A stretch of DNA of 64,000 bases from Flavobacterium palustre (GCF_014639535.1 NZ_BMGA01000001.1:1-64000); one strand, 5' to 3'; numbered from the stretch's first letter, positions 8,451-17,272 are shown. Notes: a model not told the origin generated them from the letters alone. A program made the numbers and translations.

Positions 8451-8535
8451 ATGCTTTATGTATGCTTTATGTATGCTTTATGTATGCTTTATGTATGCTT
8501 TATGTATGCTTTATGTATGCTTTATGTATGCTTTA
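8451..8535. repeat. 11-bp tandem array (ATGCTTTATGT), seven full copies plus a partial
   Basis: Seven exact copies of ATGCTTTATGT from 8451 to 8527, then an eighth partial copy to 8535. There are no mismatches between copies, which suggests recent expansion. It directly abuts a composite element lacking its left half (8538-8586). Confidence 0.95.
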
Positions 8536-8537
8536 AT

Positions 8538-8860
8538 TTTTCCGAAAAAGCTATTTGCATTTTCGGAAAATTCACTCGAAGTGACGAAAACGGAACGTCA
8601 GTTCGAGTTGAGAACTCATTTGCGACAGAAAATGAGTTCGAAGTATAAAGAACCTTTTAGTAAACAAAGCTTCTCGATACTCCCGAAACTTCGGGATTCT
8701 GAAAAACTATTCGCATTTTCTGAAAATTCACTCGAAGTGACGAATACGGAACGTCAGTTCGAGTTGAGAACTCATTTGCGACAGAAAATGAGTTCGAAGT
8801 ATCGAGAACCTTTTAGTAAACAAAACTACTTCTCGATACGCTTCGCTACTCGAAGTGACA
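8538..8860. repeat. Composite palindromic elements beside the GIY-YIG gene
   Basis: A right half-element at 8538-8586 has TTTTCCGAAAA (8538-8548) pairing with TTTTCGGAAAA (8560-8570), then ACTCGAAGTGACG. Full copies follow at 8596-8742 and 8752-8860. Each full copy has the arm GAACTCATTT/AAATGAGTTC (perfect 10 bp) and the central arm ending TTCTCGATAC. The first has the TCCCGAA/TTCGGGA side arm, the second the short GCTTCGCT form. The last copy ends 20 bases from the stop of the GIY-YIG gene. Confidence 0.85.
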
Positions 8861-8879
8861 TTCCCTTAAGCGAGAATTA

Positions 8880-9173
8880 TTACTTTCCAAAACTCTTTTT
8901 TGCCAAATTAACCAACTCATCAAAATCATCATTAATTAATGCTTCTTTTTTAGCTCTAGACCATTTTTTAATTTGTTTTTCCTTTTCAATTGCTAAATTA
9001 ATATCCGTAAACTCACAATAAAAAACTAATTCTAACGGTCTCCTGTTAAAAGTAAAACAATCGGGGTAAAACCCTGAATTATGTTTAAACATCCTAGCCG
9101 ACAGATTACTCGTAACACCTGTGTAATAGCTCCCATCAGAACATTTTAAAATATAAACAAAAGACTGTTTCAT
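8880..9173 (-). CDS. Small single-domain GIY-YIG endonuclease
   Basis: A 97-residue protein consisting only of a GIY-YIG nuclease domain. The VY (6-7) and YYTG (16-19) strands, R27, H31 and E48 (in RRPLEL) match the family's active-site pattern, and a basic helix (KEKQIKKWSRAKKEAL) follows. It resembles the UPF0213/YhbQ-type small nucleases common in Bacteroidetes. It has no evident role in glycan synthesis. Composite palindromic elements end 20 bases beyond its stop, and a degenerate element begins about 20 bases upstream of its start. This suggests an association with the repeats, perhaps as their processing or mobility enzyme; that is inference. Confidence 0.85.
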   Translation of the reverse strand: MKQSFVYILKCSDGSYYTGVTSNLSARMFKHNSGFYPDCFTFNRRPLELVFYCEFTDINLAIEKEKQIKKWSRAKKEALINDDFDELVNLAKKSFGK

Positions 9174-9561
9174 CTCATTTCTTTTATTTAAGTACTTTCG
9201 ATACTTCCTAAAACTTCTCGATACACTTCTCTATTCGAAGTAACGAAAACGGAACGTCAGTTCAAGTTGAGAACTCATTTGCGATAGAAAATGGGTTCGA
9301 AGTATCGAGAACTATTCTGAAACCAAACTTCTCGATACTCCCGAAACTTCGGGATTCTGAAAAGCTATTCGCATTTTCTGAAAATTCACTCGAAGTGACG
9401 AATACGGAACGTCAGTTCGAGTGATTTTTAAAGCTGAAACAATATTCATTATTAATTCAAATCATCCGCTTTAAAAATTGTATCGAGAACCGAGAACCAT
9501 TTTGCAAACAAGACTTCTCGATACGCTTCGCTACTCGAAGTGACGGAAACGGAACCTCAGT
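9174..9561. repeat. Composite palindromic elements upstream of the GIY-YIG gene
   Basis: No gene. A degenerate half-element lies at about 9193-9245, full copies at 9255-9400 and 9410-9545, and a lone left end at 9571-9583. The copy at 9410-9545 shows the plan clearly: ATTTTTAAAGC (9424-9434) pairs with GCTTTAAAAAT (9468-9478), GTATCGAGAA (9480-9489) pairs with TTCTCGATAC (9515-9524), GCTTCGCT forms the short arm (9525-9532), and ACTCGAAGTGACG closes it. Confidence 0.85.
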
Positions 9562-10536
9562 TTATCTCCTCGTCAGTTCGAGTTGAGAATCACTCTTTTT
9601 TAACAAATAAAATTTTAAACTATAGACTAAAAGTAAAGGAATTACAACAATAGCAAACAAAATTATGTCTTCAACTTTTTGATAAAGCGATATAACCAAA
9701 AATGAAATTCCGGCCTGAACTAAGGCATAATACAAAGCAACCAATCTGTGTTGTATTTTATATTCATTACTTAAAACCTGATACAAATGCAGTCGATGCG
9801 CTTCAAAAATATTCTGTTTTAGATAAAGGCGATGCAAAATGGTACAAACCGCATCAGCACCATAAACTGCTAAAAACAAAAGCCAGATTAAAGAATTGGT
9901 TTTCAAAATCAGTTTTAAAACCAAATAAATTATCCAGAAAGCAATGGCAATACTTCCCACATCTCCGGCAAAACATTTGGCTTTTTTTCTGTAATTAAAA
10001 AACAAAAATACCAAACTTGCCAACATCGCATATTTTATAAAACTTCCATCTGTAAAAAGCTGAATTTTGTTATTCACATATAACAAAGAGCCCATTACCG
10101 TCAAGGTGTAAAGACCAGTAATGCCATTAATGCCATCCATGAAATTATAAGCATTGATTAAACCAATAGAAAAAACATAGGCTATTACTACACCCCAGAT
10201 AGGGATTAAATGAAACAATTCCAAATCTAAAAACAGCACAGTGATTGCCAAAAAATGAATCGAGATTCTTATTTTATTGGATAAACTTTTAATATCGTCC
10301 CAAAAACTGACCAAACTCACTAATGTAATTCCTGTAAAGAAAAAATAATTAGTTGGAATGTGTTGTGCAAAATAAAGCAAGGCGGAAAACCAAAAAATGA
10401 TTCCGCCGCCTCTTAAGGTTATTTCAGTATGTGAACTTCTCTGATTGGGTTTGTCAATAATATTAAAACGATCTGCTACTTTAAAATAAAGCAGCATCAA
10501 AATCATTAAAACAATTCCCAGTAATGTGTATTCCAT
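9562..10536 (-). CDS. WecA/WbpL/MraY-family undecaprenyl-phosphate sugar-1-phosphate transferase
   Basis: Predicted initiating enzyme: it moves a HexNAc-1-phosphate from its UDP donor to undecaprenyl phosphate at the inner membrane. About ten membrane segments are visible. Conserved positions include RGGG (42-45), the Asp pair D80-D81, N131 and D134 (NFMDGING), D192 (FAGDVGS) and the HRLH motif (247-250). At 324 residues it matches WbpL-type members. Neighbours supply a WbpM-like dehydratase and a WbpK-like SDR. The last residues (about SQLELTRR) and the stop codon are read from a truncated composite palindromic element, so the native C-terminus was probably replaced. Confidence 0.88.
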   Translation of the reverse strand: MEYTLLGIVLMILMLLYFKVADRFNIIDKPNQRSSHTEITLRGGGIIFWFSALLYFAQHIPTNYFFFTGITLVSLVSFWDDIKSLSNKIRISIHFLAITVLFLDLELFHLIPIWGVVIAYVFSIGLINAYNFMDGINGITGLYTLTVMGSLLYVNNKIQLFTDGSFIKYAMLASLVFLFFNYRKKAKCFAGDVGSIAIAFWIIYLVLKLILKTNSLIWLLFLAVYGADAVCTILHRLYLKQNIFEAHRLHLYQVLSNEYKIQHRLVALYYALVQAGISFLVISLYQKVEDIILFAIVVIPLLLVYSLKFYLLKKSDSQLELTRR

Positions 10537-10550
10537 TATTTATCCCGAGT

Positions 10551-11483
10551 TTACTCCCAATTAGTATCTTTAATTTCATCATAAACTTTCTGAATACCTT
10601 CTTCCAAAGAAGTTTTTGCTTTCCAGCCCAGACTGCTTAATTTAGAAACATCCATCAATTTACGAGGTGTACCATCTGGTTTAGAAGTATCCGTCAGAAT
10701 TTCCCCTTCAAAACCAACTATTTTTTTCACCAAAATAGCCAAATCTAAAATGGAAATATCTTCACCAACTCCAATATTGACCAATCCTTCTTCATCATAA
10801 TTTTCCATTAAATACAAACAGGCAGCCGCTAAATCATCCGCATGTAGAAATTCTCTTTTAGGAGTTCCTGTTCCCCATATAGTCACAGAAGCCTCGCCAT
10901 TGCGCTTAGCTGTAATGAACTTACGCAGCATCGCCGGCAAAACATGGGAATTTTTCAAATCGTAATTATCATTAGGACCGTATAAATTGGTAGGCATTAC
11001 CGAAATGAAGTTACAGCCATACTGTGAGCGATAGCCATCACACATCTTTATCCCTGCAATTTTAGCAATAGCATAAGGTTCGTTTGTCGGCTCTAAAAGT
11101 CCCGTTAACAAATAATCTTCTTTTAAAGGTTGTGGTGCCATTTTGGGATAAATGCAGGAAGAGCCTAAAAACATTAGTTTTTTTACCTTATTTACATAAG
11201 CCTGATGGATTACATTATTCTGAATCATCAAATTCTCATAGATAAAATCCCCCCTAAAAGTATTATTGGCTACAATCCCTCCAACTTTGGCTGCTGCCAA
11301 AAAAACATAATCGGGTTTTTCCTCTGCAAAAAAATCAGCCACTGCTTCTTGATTTCTTAAATCCAGCTCAGATGAAGTTCGTAACAAAAAGTTACTATAT
11401 CCTTGTGCTTCTAAAGCTCTTAAAATAGCAGAACCCACCATTCCGCGGTGACCTGCAATATATATTTTGTCTTGTTTATCCAT
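10551..11483 (-). CDS. fcl: GDP-L-fucose synthase
   Basis: Epimerises and reduces GDP-4-keto-6-deoxymannose to GDP-L-fucose with NADPH. The SDR signature GHRGMVGS (11-18), active-site Ser around 108-109 (LGSSCIYPK), and Y137/K141 (YAIAK) are present. At 310 residues it is a usual Fcl length. It works with gmd upstream (392 bases away), manC at 35501, and the GT11 fucosyltransferase at 21578. Confidence 0.95.
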   Translation of the reverse strand: MDKQDKIYIAGHRGMVGSAILRALEAQGYSNFLLRTSSELDLRNQEAVADFFAEEKPDYVFLAAAKVGGIVANNTFRGDFIYENLMIQNNVIHQAYVNKVKKLMFLGSSCIYPKMAPQPLKEDYLLTGLLEPTNEPYAIAKIAGIKMCDGYRSQYGCNFISVMPTNLYGPNDNYDLKNSHVLPAMLRKFITAKRNGEASVTIWGTGTPKREFLHADDLAAACLYLMENYDEEGLVNIGVGEDISILDLAILVKKIVGFEGEILTDTSKPDGTPRKLMDVSKLSSLGWKAKTSLEEGIQKVYDEIKDTNWE

Positions 11484-11875
11484 TTTTTATAATACAAATA
11501 TTTCAAAGTATATTTATGCATTGTTCTTCAAATCGAGAATTAATTTGGTAAGCTAAGAACAATGTGAAATGACGTTTTAAAATAGTTATTTCAAAATAGC
11601 ACTAATTTCCGGCCTTCGAATCCGCAGTCGAGTGTCAAATGTTTGAAGAATCCGAAAAAAGAAAAACTGTTTGAGCATAGTGAAACGGAGCGAGTTTTTT
11701 TCTTTTAGGATTCAAAAACTAATTTGACCGACGAGGATTCTAGCCTTGATTTTTTGCTTCTTTTGTATCAAGACAAAAGAAGAATTAAATTTGATATAAT
11801 GTTATTACTAAATTTTAAAGTACATTTTTTTACTTATTCATTGGTAGCCTAGTCGAGATTCAAGCACTAAAATTA
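11484..11875. repeat. Composite inverted repeat in the gmd-fcl gap
   Basis: No gene. An imperfect outer inverted repeat pairs 11611-11640 with 11722-11745 (shared blocks GGC, AATCC, GTCG, TCAAAT). Nested inside are GAATCC (11648-11653) with GGATTC (11708-11713) and A-rich/T-rich arms. Just beyond, CTTCTTTTGT (11757-11766), loop ATCAAG, and ACAAAAGAAG (11773-11782) form a perfect 10-bp hairpin. This is a different family from the CGTCASTTCGAGT elements. The hairpins separate two genes of the same pathway. Confidence 0.65.
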
Positions 11876-12991
11876 CTACTTAACACCCAATCTCACTTCC
11901 TTTAATATCTTTTCTCTTTGAACATACTCCAAATCAGAAGCCATCATTTCTTCCACCAATCCTTTTAAATCATATTGAGGAACCCATCCTAATTTGGTTT
12001 TCGATTTCGTTGGATCTCCAATCAACAAATCCACTTCAGTCGGACGGAAATATTGCGGGTCAACGGCAATCACCTGCTTCCCTATTTCCAACTGATAAGC
12101 AGGGTTAGCACAAGAAGCTACATAGCCTTTTTCGTTTACCCCTTCTCCTCTGAATTCAATTTCGATTCCCACTTCCGCAAAAGACATTCTGACAAAATCA
12201 CGCACATAGGTCGTTTCTCCCATCGCAATAACATAATCTTCTGCAACATCCTGTTGTAAAATACGCCACATCGCCTCTACATAATCTTTGGCATGTCCCC
12301 AATCACGTTGTGCATCCAGATTCCCTAAATATAGGCAATTTTGTTCACCTAAAGCTATAGCAGCAGTTGCCATCGTAATTTTGCGGGTTACGAAAGTTTC
12401 ACCTCGGCGAGGTGATTCGTGATTAAACAAGATTCCATTACAGGCATACATATTATAGGCTTCACGGTAATTTTTCGTAATCCAGAAACCATAAATTTTA
12501 GCTACTCCATAAGGGGAACGCGGATAAAATGGTGAGTTTTCATCATACAACCCTTTTTCGTTTTTATTCTCTGCTAAACCACCATACAATTCAGAAGTCG
12601 AAGCCTGATAAATACGGCATTTCTTTTCCAAACCTAAAATACGTACCGCTTCTAAAATTCTTAAAGTACCAATACCATCCACATTAGCCACATATTCCGG
12701 AGAATCAAAAGACACCTTAACATGACTCATGGCTCCTAAATTATAAATCTCATCAGGTTGTACTTCCTGAATAATTCGAATGATATTAGTAGAATCAGTT
12801 AAATCACCATAATGCAATCTAAAATTCACATGGTCCTGATGCAAATCCTGGTATAGGTGATCGATTCTTTGAGTATTAAAAGAAGAAGCTCTTCTCTTCA
12901 CTCCATGCACCATATATCCTTTTTCTAATAATAATTCGGCCAGATACGAACCATCCTGACCTGTAATTCCTGTGATAAGGGCTACTTTCAT
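11876..12991 (-). CDS. gmd: GDP-mannose 4,6-dehydratase
   Basis: Converts GDP-D-mannose to GDP-4-keto-6-deoxy-D-mannose, the first committed step to GDP-L-fucose. The Gmd-type nucleotide motif TGITGQDG (7-14), T132, E134, and Y161/K165 (YGVAK) are visible. At 371 residues it is the standard length. It is followed by a long spacer and fcl; preceded by an SDR gene 19 bases away. Confidence 0.96.
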   Translation of the reverse strand: MKVALITGITGQDGSYLAELLLEKGYMVHGVKRRASSFNTQRIDHLYQDLHQDHVNFRLHYGDLTDSTNIIRIIQEVQPDEIYNLGAMSHVKVSFDSPEYVANVDGIGTLRILEAVRILGLEKKCRIYQASTSELYGGLAENKNEKGLYDENSPFYPRSPYGVAKIYGFWITKNYREAYNMYACNGILFNHESPRRGETFVTRKITMATAAIALGEQNCLYLGNLDAQRDWGHAKDYVEAMWRILQQDVAEDYVIAMGETTYVRDFVRMSFAEVGIEIEFRGEGVNEKGYVASCANPAYQLEIGKQVIAVDPQYFRPTEVDLLIGDPTKSKTKLGWVPQYDLKGLVEEMMASDLEYVQREKILKEVRLGVK

Positions 12992-13010
12992 TTTTTATTT
13001 CTTTATATCT

Positions 13011-13904
13011 TTATTTTCTAAATGACTTGAAAGTCTTCAATAATCCATCTTTTGCATTTACAGGAAGTGATTTCCCTAAAGCAGTAGCTATTTTCTCATT
13101 ACTGACCACATAATTTTCAGTTAGCTTTTGCAAACGTTCTGAATTCAAAGGTAAATGGAAAAAATCTCCCAATCTAGCCAGTAAGTTAATCCTCTTTGGT
13201 GACAAATTTAATATCCTATTTTTCTTTCCTAAACTCGTTCCTAATAATTCTATCAATTCATTGGTTGATAATGATTCATCATCTGCCACATTGTAAATGC
13301 CTGAAGGTATCGTTTCATTTCGCAACAACTCTTTAATCACAAAACATAAATTTTCAATACTCAAAAAAGAACGTTGATTTTCAAAAGCGCCCAGTGGCCA
13401 GGGTATGCCTTTAACCACCAATTGGTACAATAAATTCAGATTTCCTTTATTTCCAGGACCATGAATCATACAGGGTCTAAATATATACACTCTTTTACCA
13501 GTTGGTAATTTCTTAGATAAAATATATTGTTCTGCCTGTAGTTTAGCGATTCCGTAATGTGTTTTAGGATTTGGAACAATTCCTTCTGTTAAAATTCCAT
13601 CCACTTTATCTGCAACTGCTTTCACTGTGCTCATAAAAATAAAAACACTTGATTCAGAATCTAAAAAAGCATCAAATAATTGTTTGGTTAATTCAAAATT
13701 GGCTTCATAATAATCTTGTGGATTGGACACCTTCCTCAAATCATGAGCTTTACCTGCAAGGTGAATTATGGCATCTGTTTCAAGTTTAATAGTCTGATCT
13801 TCCAGAAATCGAACACTTAGAGTATCTATTTCATAAGTCACTTTTAAATAATCCTGAAGATTCTGACCAACAAATCCTGACGCCCCTGTAATGGTTACTT
13901 TCAT
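13011..13904 (-). CDS. NAD(P)-dependent SDR sugar epimerase/reductase, WbpK-like
   Basis: An extended SDR of 297 residues with GASGFVG (7-13), S92-T93, and Y117/K121 (YGIAK). The best fit is a WbpK/FnlB-type reductase of UDP-4-keto-6-deoxy-HexNAc, giving UDP-FucNAc or UDP-QuiNAc. The support is contextual: a WbpM-like dehydratase and a WbpL-like initiating transferase are in the same locus. It abuts the glycosyltransferase at 13905 with no gap. Other 4-keto-sugar substrates are possible. Confidence 0.75.
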   Translation of the reverse strand: MKVTITGASGFVGQNLQDYLKVTYEIDTLSVRFLEDQTIKLETDAIIHLAGKAHDLRKVSNPQDYYEANFELTKQLFDAFLDSESSVFIFMSTVKAVADKVDGILTEGIVPNPKTHYGIAKLQAEQYILSKKLPTGKRVYIFRPCMIHGPGNKGNLNLLYQLVVKGIPWPLGAFENQRSFLSIENLCFVIKELLRNETIPSGIYNVADDESLSTNELIELLGTSLGKKNRILNLSPKRINLLARLGDFFHLPLNSERLQKLTENYVVSNEKIATALGKSLPVNAKDGLLKTFKSFRK

Positions 13905-14723
13905 TTACTTAAACTGAGCTAAAGCTCTTTTATTTATCTCAACTCTTTCCTTATCAAAAAACCACCCCCACTTATTAAAATAGGTAATTGCAGAGTTTAT
14001 AAAAATCTTAAACAGCTTACTGCTTTTATTAGCTCCCGATTCATATTCATGTACCACTGAAACTTTTGGATAATAAATGGTTTTATATTTTTGATGCATT
14101 CTTCGGGATAAGTCCCAATCCTCAAAATACATAAAAAAAGCATCATCATACATCCCTACTTGTTTGATCGCATCAAGGTTTAACAAGGTAAAACAACCAG
14201 AAAGTACAGGTGCATTATATATTTGATCTTTAGGAATCTGACGTAACTCATATTCATTAATAAATTTTTGATAAATGCCAGTTGGTTTTTTTATTTTTCT
14301 TTTCACTATACTTAGCGGACTTGGCAACAATTTAGGCAAATGCTGAACACTTCCATCAACATTTAAAACCTGAGGCATCAACATTCCAATTGCAACATCA
14401 TTCTTCATATACTCAACCATAGGTGTAATCACATCACCCTCAAAATAAATATCCGGATTAATTATAAAATGATATTCTGAACCAATTTCAATTGCTTTTT
14501 TAATTGCAATATTATGAGCTGCGCCAAAACCTGGATTAGAAGGATTATGAAAATACTTAATTCTAGAATCTGTAACCAAATCAGATATATTTATATCTTC
14601 AATTGGGGAATTATCAATTAAAAAAAGTTGTAAATCTATCCCACCATAAAAAATACTCTCAACTGTTTTTAATAATTCCTCAAAACTTGTATTATACAAA
14701 ACAATTGATGCACTGACAACCAT
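13905..14723 (-). CDS. GT2-family (rhamnosyltransferase-like) glycosyltransferase
   Basis: A GT-A transferase of 272 residues. The opening SASIVLYNTSFEEL is typical of family 2, with N89-P90-D91 in the metal-binding position and FFMYFEDWDLSRR late in the domain, a motif common in rhamnosyltransferase-like members. There is no membrane segment except possible peripheral contact. It adds one sugar to the lipid-linked repeat unit on the cytoplasmic face. The acceptor and donor cannot be told from sequence. Confidence 0.85.
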   Translation of the reverse strand: MVVSASIVLYNTSFEELLKTVESIFYGGIDLQLFLIDNSPIEDINISDLVTDSRIKYFHNPSNPGFGAAHNIAIKKAIEIGSEYHFIINPDIYFEGDVITPMVEYMKNDVAIGMLMPQVLNVDGSVQHLPKLLPSPLSIVKRKIKKPTGIYQKFINEYELRQIPKDQIYNAPVLSGCFTLLNLDAIKQVGMYDDAFFMYFEDWDLSRRMHQKYKTIYYPKVSVVHEYESGANKSSKLFKIFINSAITYFNKWGWFFDKERVEINKRALAQFK

Positions 14724-14745
14724 AAGAACTAAATTAATATTAAAA

Positions 14746-15579
14746 TTACTTTTTATAAATATGTTTAGTTTCTACTATTCTTTTACCTGTAATTTTTCTA
14801 ACAGCTTGTCTTAAAAAAGCATCCGCTCTTAAAAAAATATTTTTCACACCTTCTTCTGGTCTACCATAAAATGAAGTAACATGAAAATATTCTGTTGCTT
14901 CAGCTGGTTTCTTTGAAAAGTAGTAATTTGAAACACAACATCTTTTACCTATTGCTGTTACTTTACTAACAGAGTGTATTGATGTTTTATTCGTAATCAT
15001 AAGTGCTAAACGATTAAACTTAGAATGAATAACTCTTTGAGACTTATTCATTCCGTTATCCCAAAGTTCCAAATTACCTCCGTTATTGATATCCCAGTCC
15101 GGGGTGACATAATACAATAAATTAAGAACTCTATAATTTTCTCTACCATTGTCATGTGAATTATCTAAGTGTGGATTTAAAAAGTTACCTGTCGACATCA
15201 AACTTATTCCTCCAGCATACAAATGTTCATCAGGTATCATTTCCTTTAAACCTGTTATTTCCTCAACTACTTTGACAATTCTATCATCTTGAAAAGCATA
15301 TACAGCTTCTTCTAAAATTGGATTATACAAATCCATTTGAGCAGCAATTCTTTTATTCTCACGCAATGATTTATGTAAAGCCATCTCTTCAGGTGATGGA
15401 TATGCTTCATAAATTTCTTTTGCCACTTCTTCAGGTAACAAATCATCAATTACGCATGAGTTGATTCGTCCTACCTGGTTAAATTCTTTTCTCAATTCTT
15501 CCTTATTAGCAATTAATTTATCCAAAATTAAGTCTGCCAAATACTTTCTATTTAATTTCATATTTAAACTTTTATCCAT
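14746..15579 (-). CDS. 2OG-Fe(II) oxygenase (prolyl-4-hydroxylase-like)
   Basis: Predicted Fe(II)/2-oxoglutarate dioxygenase of 277 residues. The metal triad is visible as H137-x-D139 (PHLDNSHD) and H202 (IHSVSKV), with R213 (GKRCCVSNYY) as the likely 2-oxoglutarate anchor. It overlaps the acetyltransferase gene by 16 bases if started at 15579; an ATG at 15561 (MKLNRKY) would remove the overlap, and both are possible. It lies between an acetyltransferase and a glycosyltransferase, so it may hydroxylate a sugar or an acyl substituent of the glycan. The chemistry call is good; the substrate is unknown. Confidence 0.82.
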   Translation of the reverse strand: MDKSLNMKLNRKYLADLILDKLIANKEELRKEFNQVGRINSCVIDDLLPEEVAKEIYEAYPSPEEMALHKSLRENKRIAAQMDLYNPILEEAVYAFQDDRIVKVVEEITGLKEMIPDEHLYAGGISLMSTGNFLNPHLDNSHDNGRENYRVLNLLYYVTPDWDINNGGNLELWDNGMNKSQRVIHSKFNRLALMITNKTSIHSVSKVTAIGKRCCVSNYYFSKKPAEATEYFHVTSFYGRPEEGVKNIFLRADAFLRQAVRKITGKRIVETKHIYKK

Positions 15580-16154
15580 TTATTGATTTCAAAATCATAT
15601 TTTTTAACAACCTTAGCAGGATTCCCAGCTGCAATTGAATATGGAGGTATCGATTTAGTAACTACCGATAAAGCTCCAACTATACATCCTTCACCAATGG
15701 TTATTCCTGGTAAAATACATACTGATTCTCCAAGCCAAACATTATCACCAATCACTACAGGTTTACATATAGCCTTTCTTTCTTCTGGAATGCTCATTGG
15801 ATGATCGCTTATTAGATCATCATAATTCCCGTGATTATGGTCTGATATATAAATTTTACTTGCCATCAAAACATTATTACCAATTGTTATATTACCAACA
15901 GCACCAATATGTACATAATCATTAATCTGTACATTATCTCCTATGGTTATACAATATTCATCATTTTTATCAAGTGGAAAAGCTTCAATTCTACAGCCAA
16001 AACCTGCAGTAAACCTTCTACCTATTTTAATAAATCTTCTATTTCGAATATCAAAAGGCAATCTTATTAATCTAGCTTTATAAAAAAATATTTTTGTATA
16101 GATTAGAGAAACAACAAGTCTTATTGATCCTAAAAAGCCGTATCTATTTAACAT
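15564..16154 (-). CDS. Left-handed beta-helix O- or N-acetyltransferase (WcaF/Maa type)
   Basis: A 196-residue hexapeptide-repeat acyltransferase. Imperfect repeats such as IGDNVQINDYVHIGAVGNITIGNN run from about 70 to 180, with the catalytic-loop motif SDHNHGNYDD and a typical VAAGNPAKVVKKY-like ending. It probably O-acetylates a sugar of the repeat unit using acetyl-CoA. It overlaps the downstream 2OG oxygenase gene, which suggests joint modification of the glycan. Confidence 0.85.
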   Translation of the reverse strand: MLNRYGFLGSIRLVVSLIYTKIFFYKARLIRLPFDIRNRRFIKIGRRFTAGFGCRIEAFPLDKNDEYCITIGDNVQINDYVHIGAVGNITIGNNVLMASKIYISDHNHGNYDDLISDHPMSIPEERKAICKPVVIGDNVWLGESVCILPGITIGEGCIVGALSVVTKSIPPYSIAAGNPAKVVKKYDFEINKWIKV

Positions 16155-16156
16155 AT

Positions 16157-17266
16157 TTAATCCTTTAAAATAACTTCAAATAACTCATCCCATTTCTCAA
16201 CATAAGGAGCTTCATAATTTATTAATTTTGTTTGATCGAATTTACACTTATCATTAATAACATTAAACATTAATTTTGATAATTCTTCTGCATCTTCTGG
16301 ATTGAAGAAATTAACACTATCAAATTTACTTACGGTTTCTTTTGCATAAGGCAAATCTGATGCTATAATTGGTTTATTAAATTGTTTAAATTCAGAGATT
16401 GGCAGCCCCCATGTCTCTAGTTTAGAAGGAAATATTAAACAATCTACTAAACTATAAAATTCGTAAACTTTCTCTCTTGAAATCAAACCAATAAATTTTA
16501 CATTAGAAATTTCCTTATATTTTTTCACCACATTTGCTGCATATTTATTTTCTGTTCCGTTAACTGTAATTTTAACTTCAAAATTATAAATGCCTTTTTT
16601 ATTAAGAATTTTAACGGCATCACAAATAATCTCAATATTTTTAAAAGGTCTAGGAAAAGTGGGGAAAAAAAAAGTTGTAATCTCAGTTTTCTTTAAATTT
16701 TTCAAATATTTTTCTGGAACAATTGGTACTTGAGGTTTGGCTATAATTATAGAATCTTTTTTGAGGTCAAATATTTCTGCAAATTTTATTTTCATCCATA
16801 ATTGCTGTACAATGATATATTTGTTTCTTCTTATATTTATTTTATATAGATATTTATAGAATAGACTAAAAAAAAACTGTGTGGGTTGAATTAAAAGATC
16901 TGAAAAATTTACCGAATTAAAAGGTGAAGGGTTATGACAATAAACAGCTTGTGGAACATTACCAACATTCGGGGTCATATCATGAAGAGAGAGCCAAAAA
17001 TCAACGTTCTTATTTATGGCAATCTTTTTAAAATAGTAATATTCATAATATATTCTATAAAAGTACGATTTTCTGGATTTCGGAAATTCAATAAATTCAA
17101 CATTAGGATATTTAGAAATATCTATAATATTTTTTTTATGGATTAGGGCTAAAATATTATACTCTTTATCTTTATCATCATTAAGATAACTTAAACAATC
17201 ATTTAATATCGAAAGTGGTCCGCCTTCAAAAAAATTCACAGCAGAAACAACCAATGTTTTTTTCAT
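16157..17266 (-). CDS. GT4-type glycosyltransferase (GT-B)
   Basis: A 369-residue GT-B enzyme. The C-terminal half has the family-4 pattern FPSKLETWGLPISE with E-x7-E, preceded by the FFFPTFPRPFKN donor-domain strand. The coding sequence is visibly A/T rich compared with gmd or rmlA. Only 2 bases separate it from the acetyltransferase gene, so they are cotranscribed. Donor and linkage are unknown. Confidence 0.83.
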   Translation of the reverse strand: MKKTLVVSAVNFFEGGPLSILNDCLSYLNDDKDKEYNILALIHKKNIIDISKYPNVEFIEFPKSRKSYFYRIYYEYYYFKKIAINKNVDFWLSLHDMTPNVGNVPQAVYCHNPSPFNSVNFSDLLIQPTQFFFSLFYKYLYKINIRRNKYIIVQQLWMKIKFAEIFDLKKDSIIIAKPQVPIVPEKYLKNLKKTEITTFFFPTFPRPFKNIEIICDAVKILNKKGIYNFEVKITVNGTENKYAANVVKKYKEISNVKFIGLISREKVYEFYSLVDCLIFPSKLETWGLPISEFKQFNKPIIASDLPYAKETVSKFDSVNFFNPEDAEELSKLMFNVINDKCKFDQTKLINYEAPYVEKWDELFEVILKD

Positions 17267-17272
17267 ATATTT

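Larger units (their letters stand above)
8212..8879. other. 668-base gene-free gap: palindrome, 11-bp tandem array, composite elements
   Basis: Contains in order a degenerate 16-bp palindrome (8242-8257), a short GTTCGCTATCGCTCGGGT motif whose relative recurs inverted near 34250, the 11-bp array (8451-8535) and two and a half composite elements (8538-8860). Open frames across it are repeat read-through. Confidence 0.7.

Noticed and set aside
8410-9021. Plus-strand reading frame of about 200 codons across the tandem array and elements
   Set aside because: It translates the 11-bp array and palindromic repeats, then runs antisense into the GIY-YIG gene; the periodic peptide has no protein character.
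11484-11875. Possible small gene or ncRNA between gmd and fcl
   Set aside because: No sustained reading frame; the structure is explained by nested inverted repeats and no known ncRNA family is recognised.
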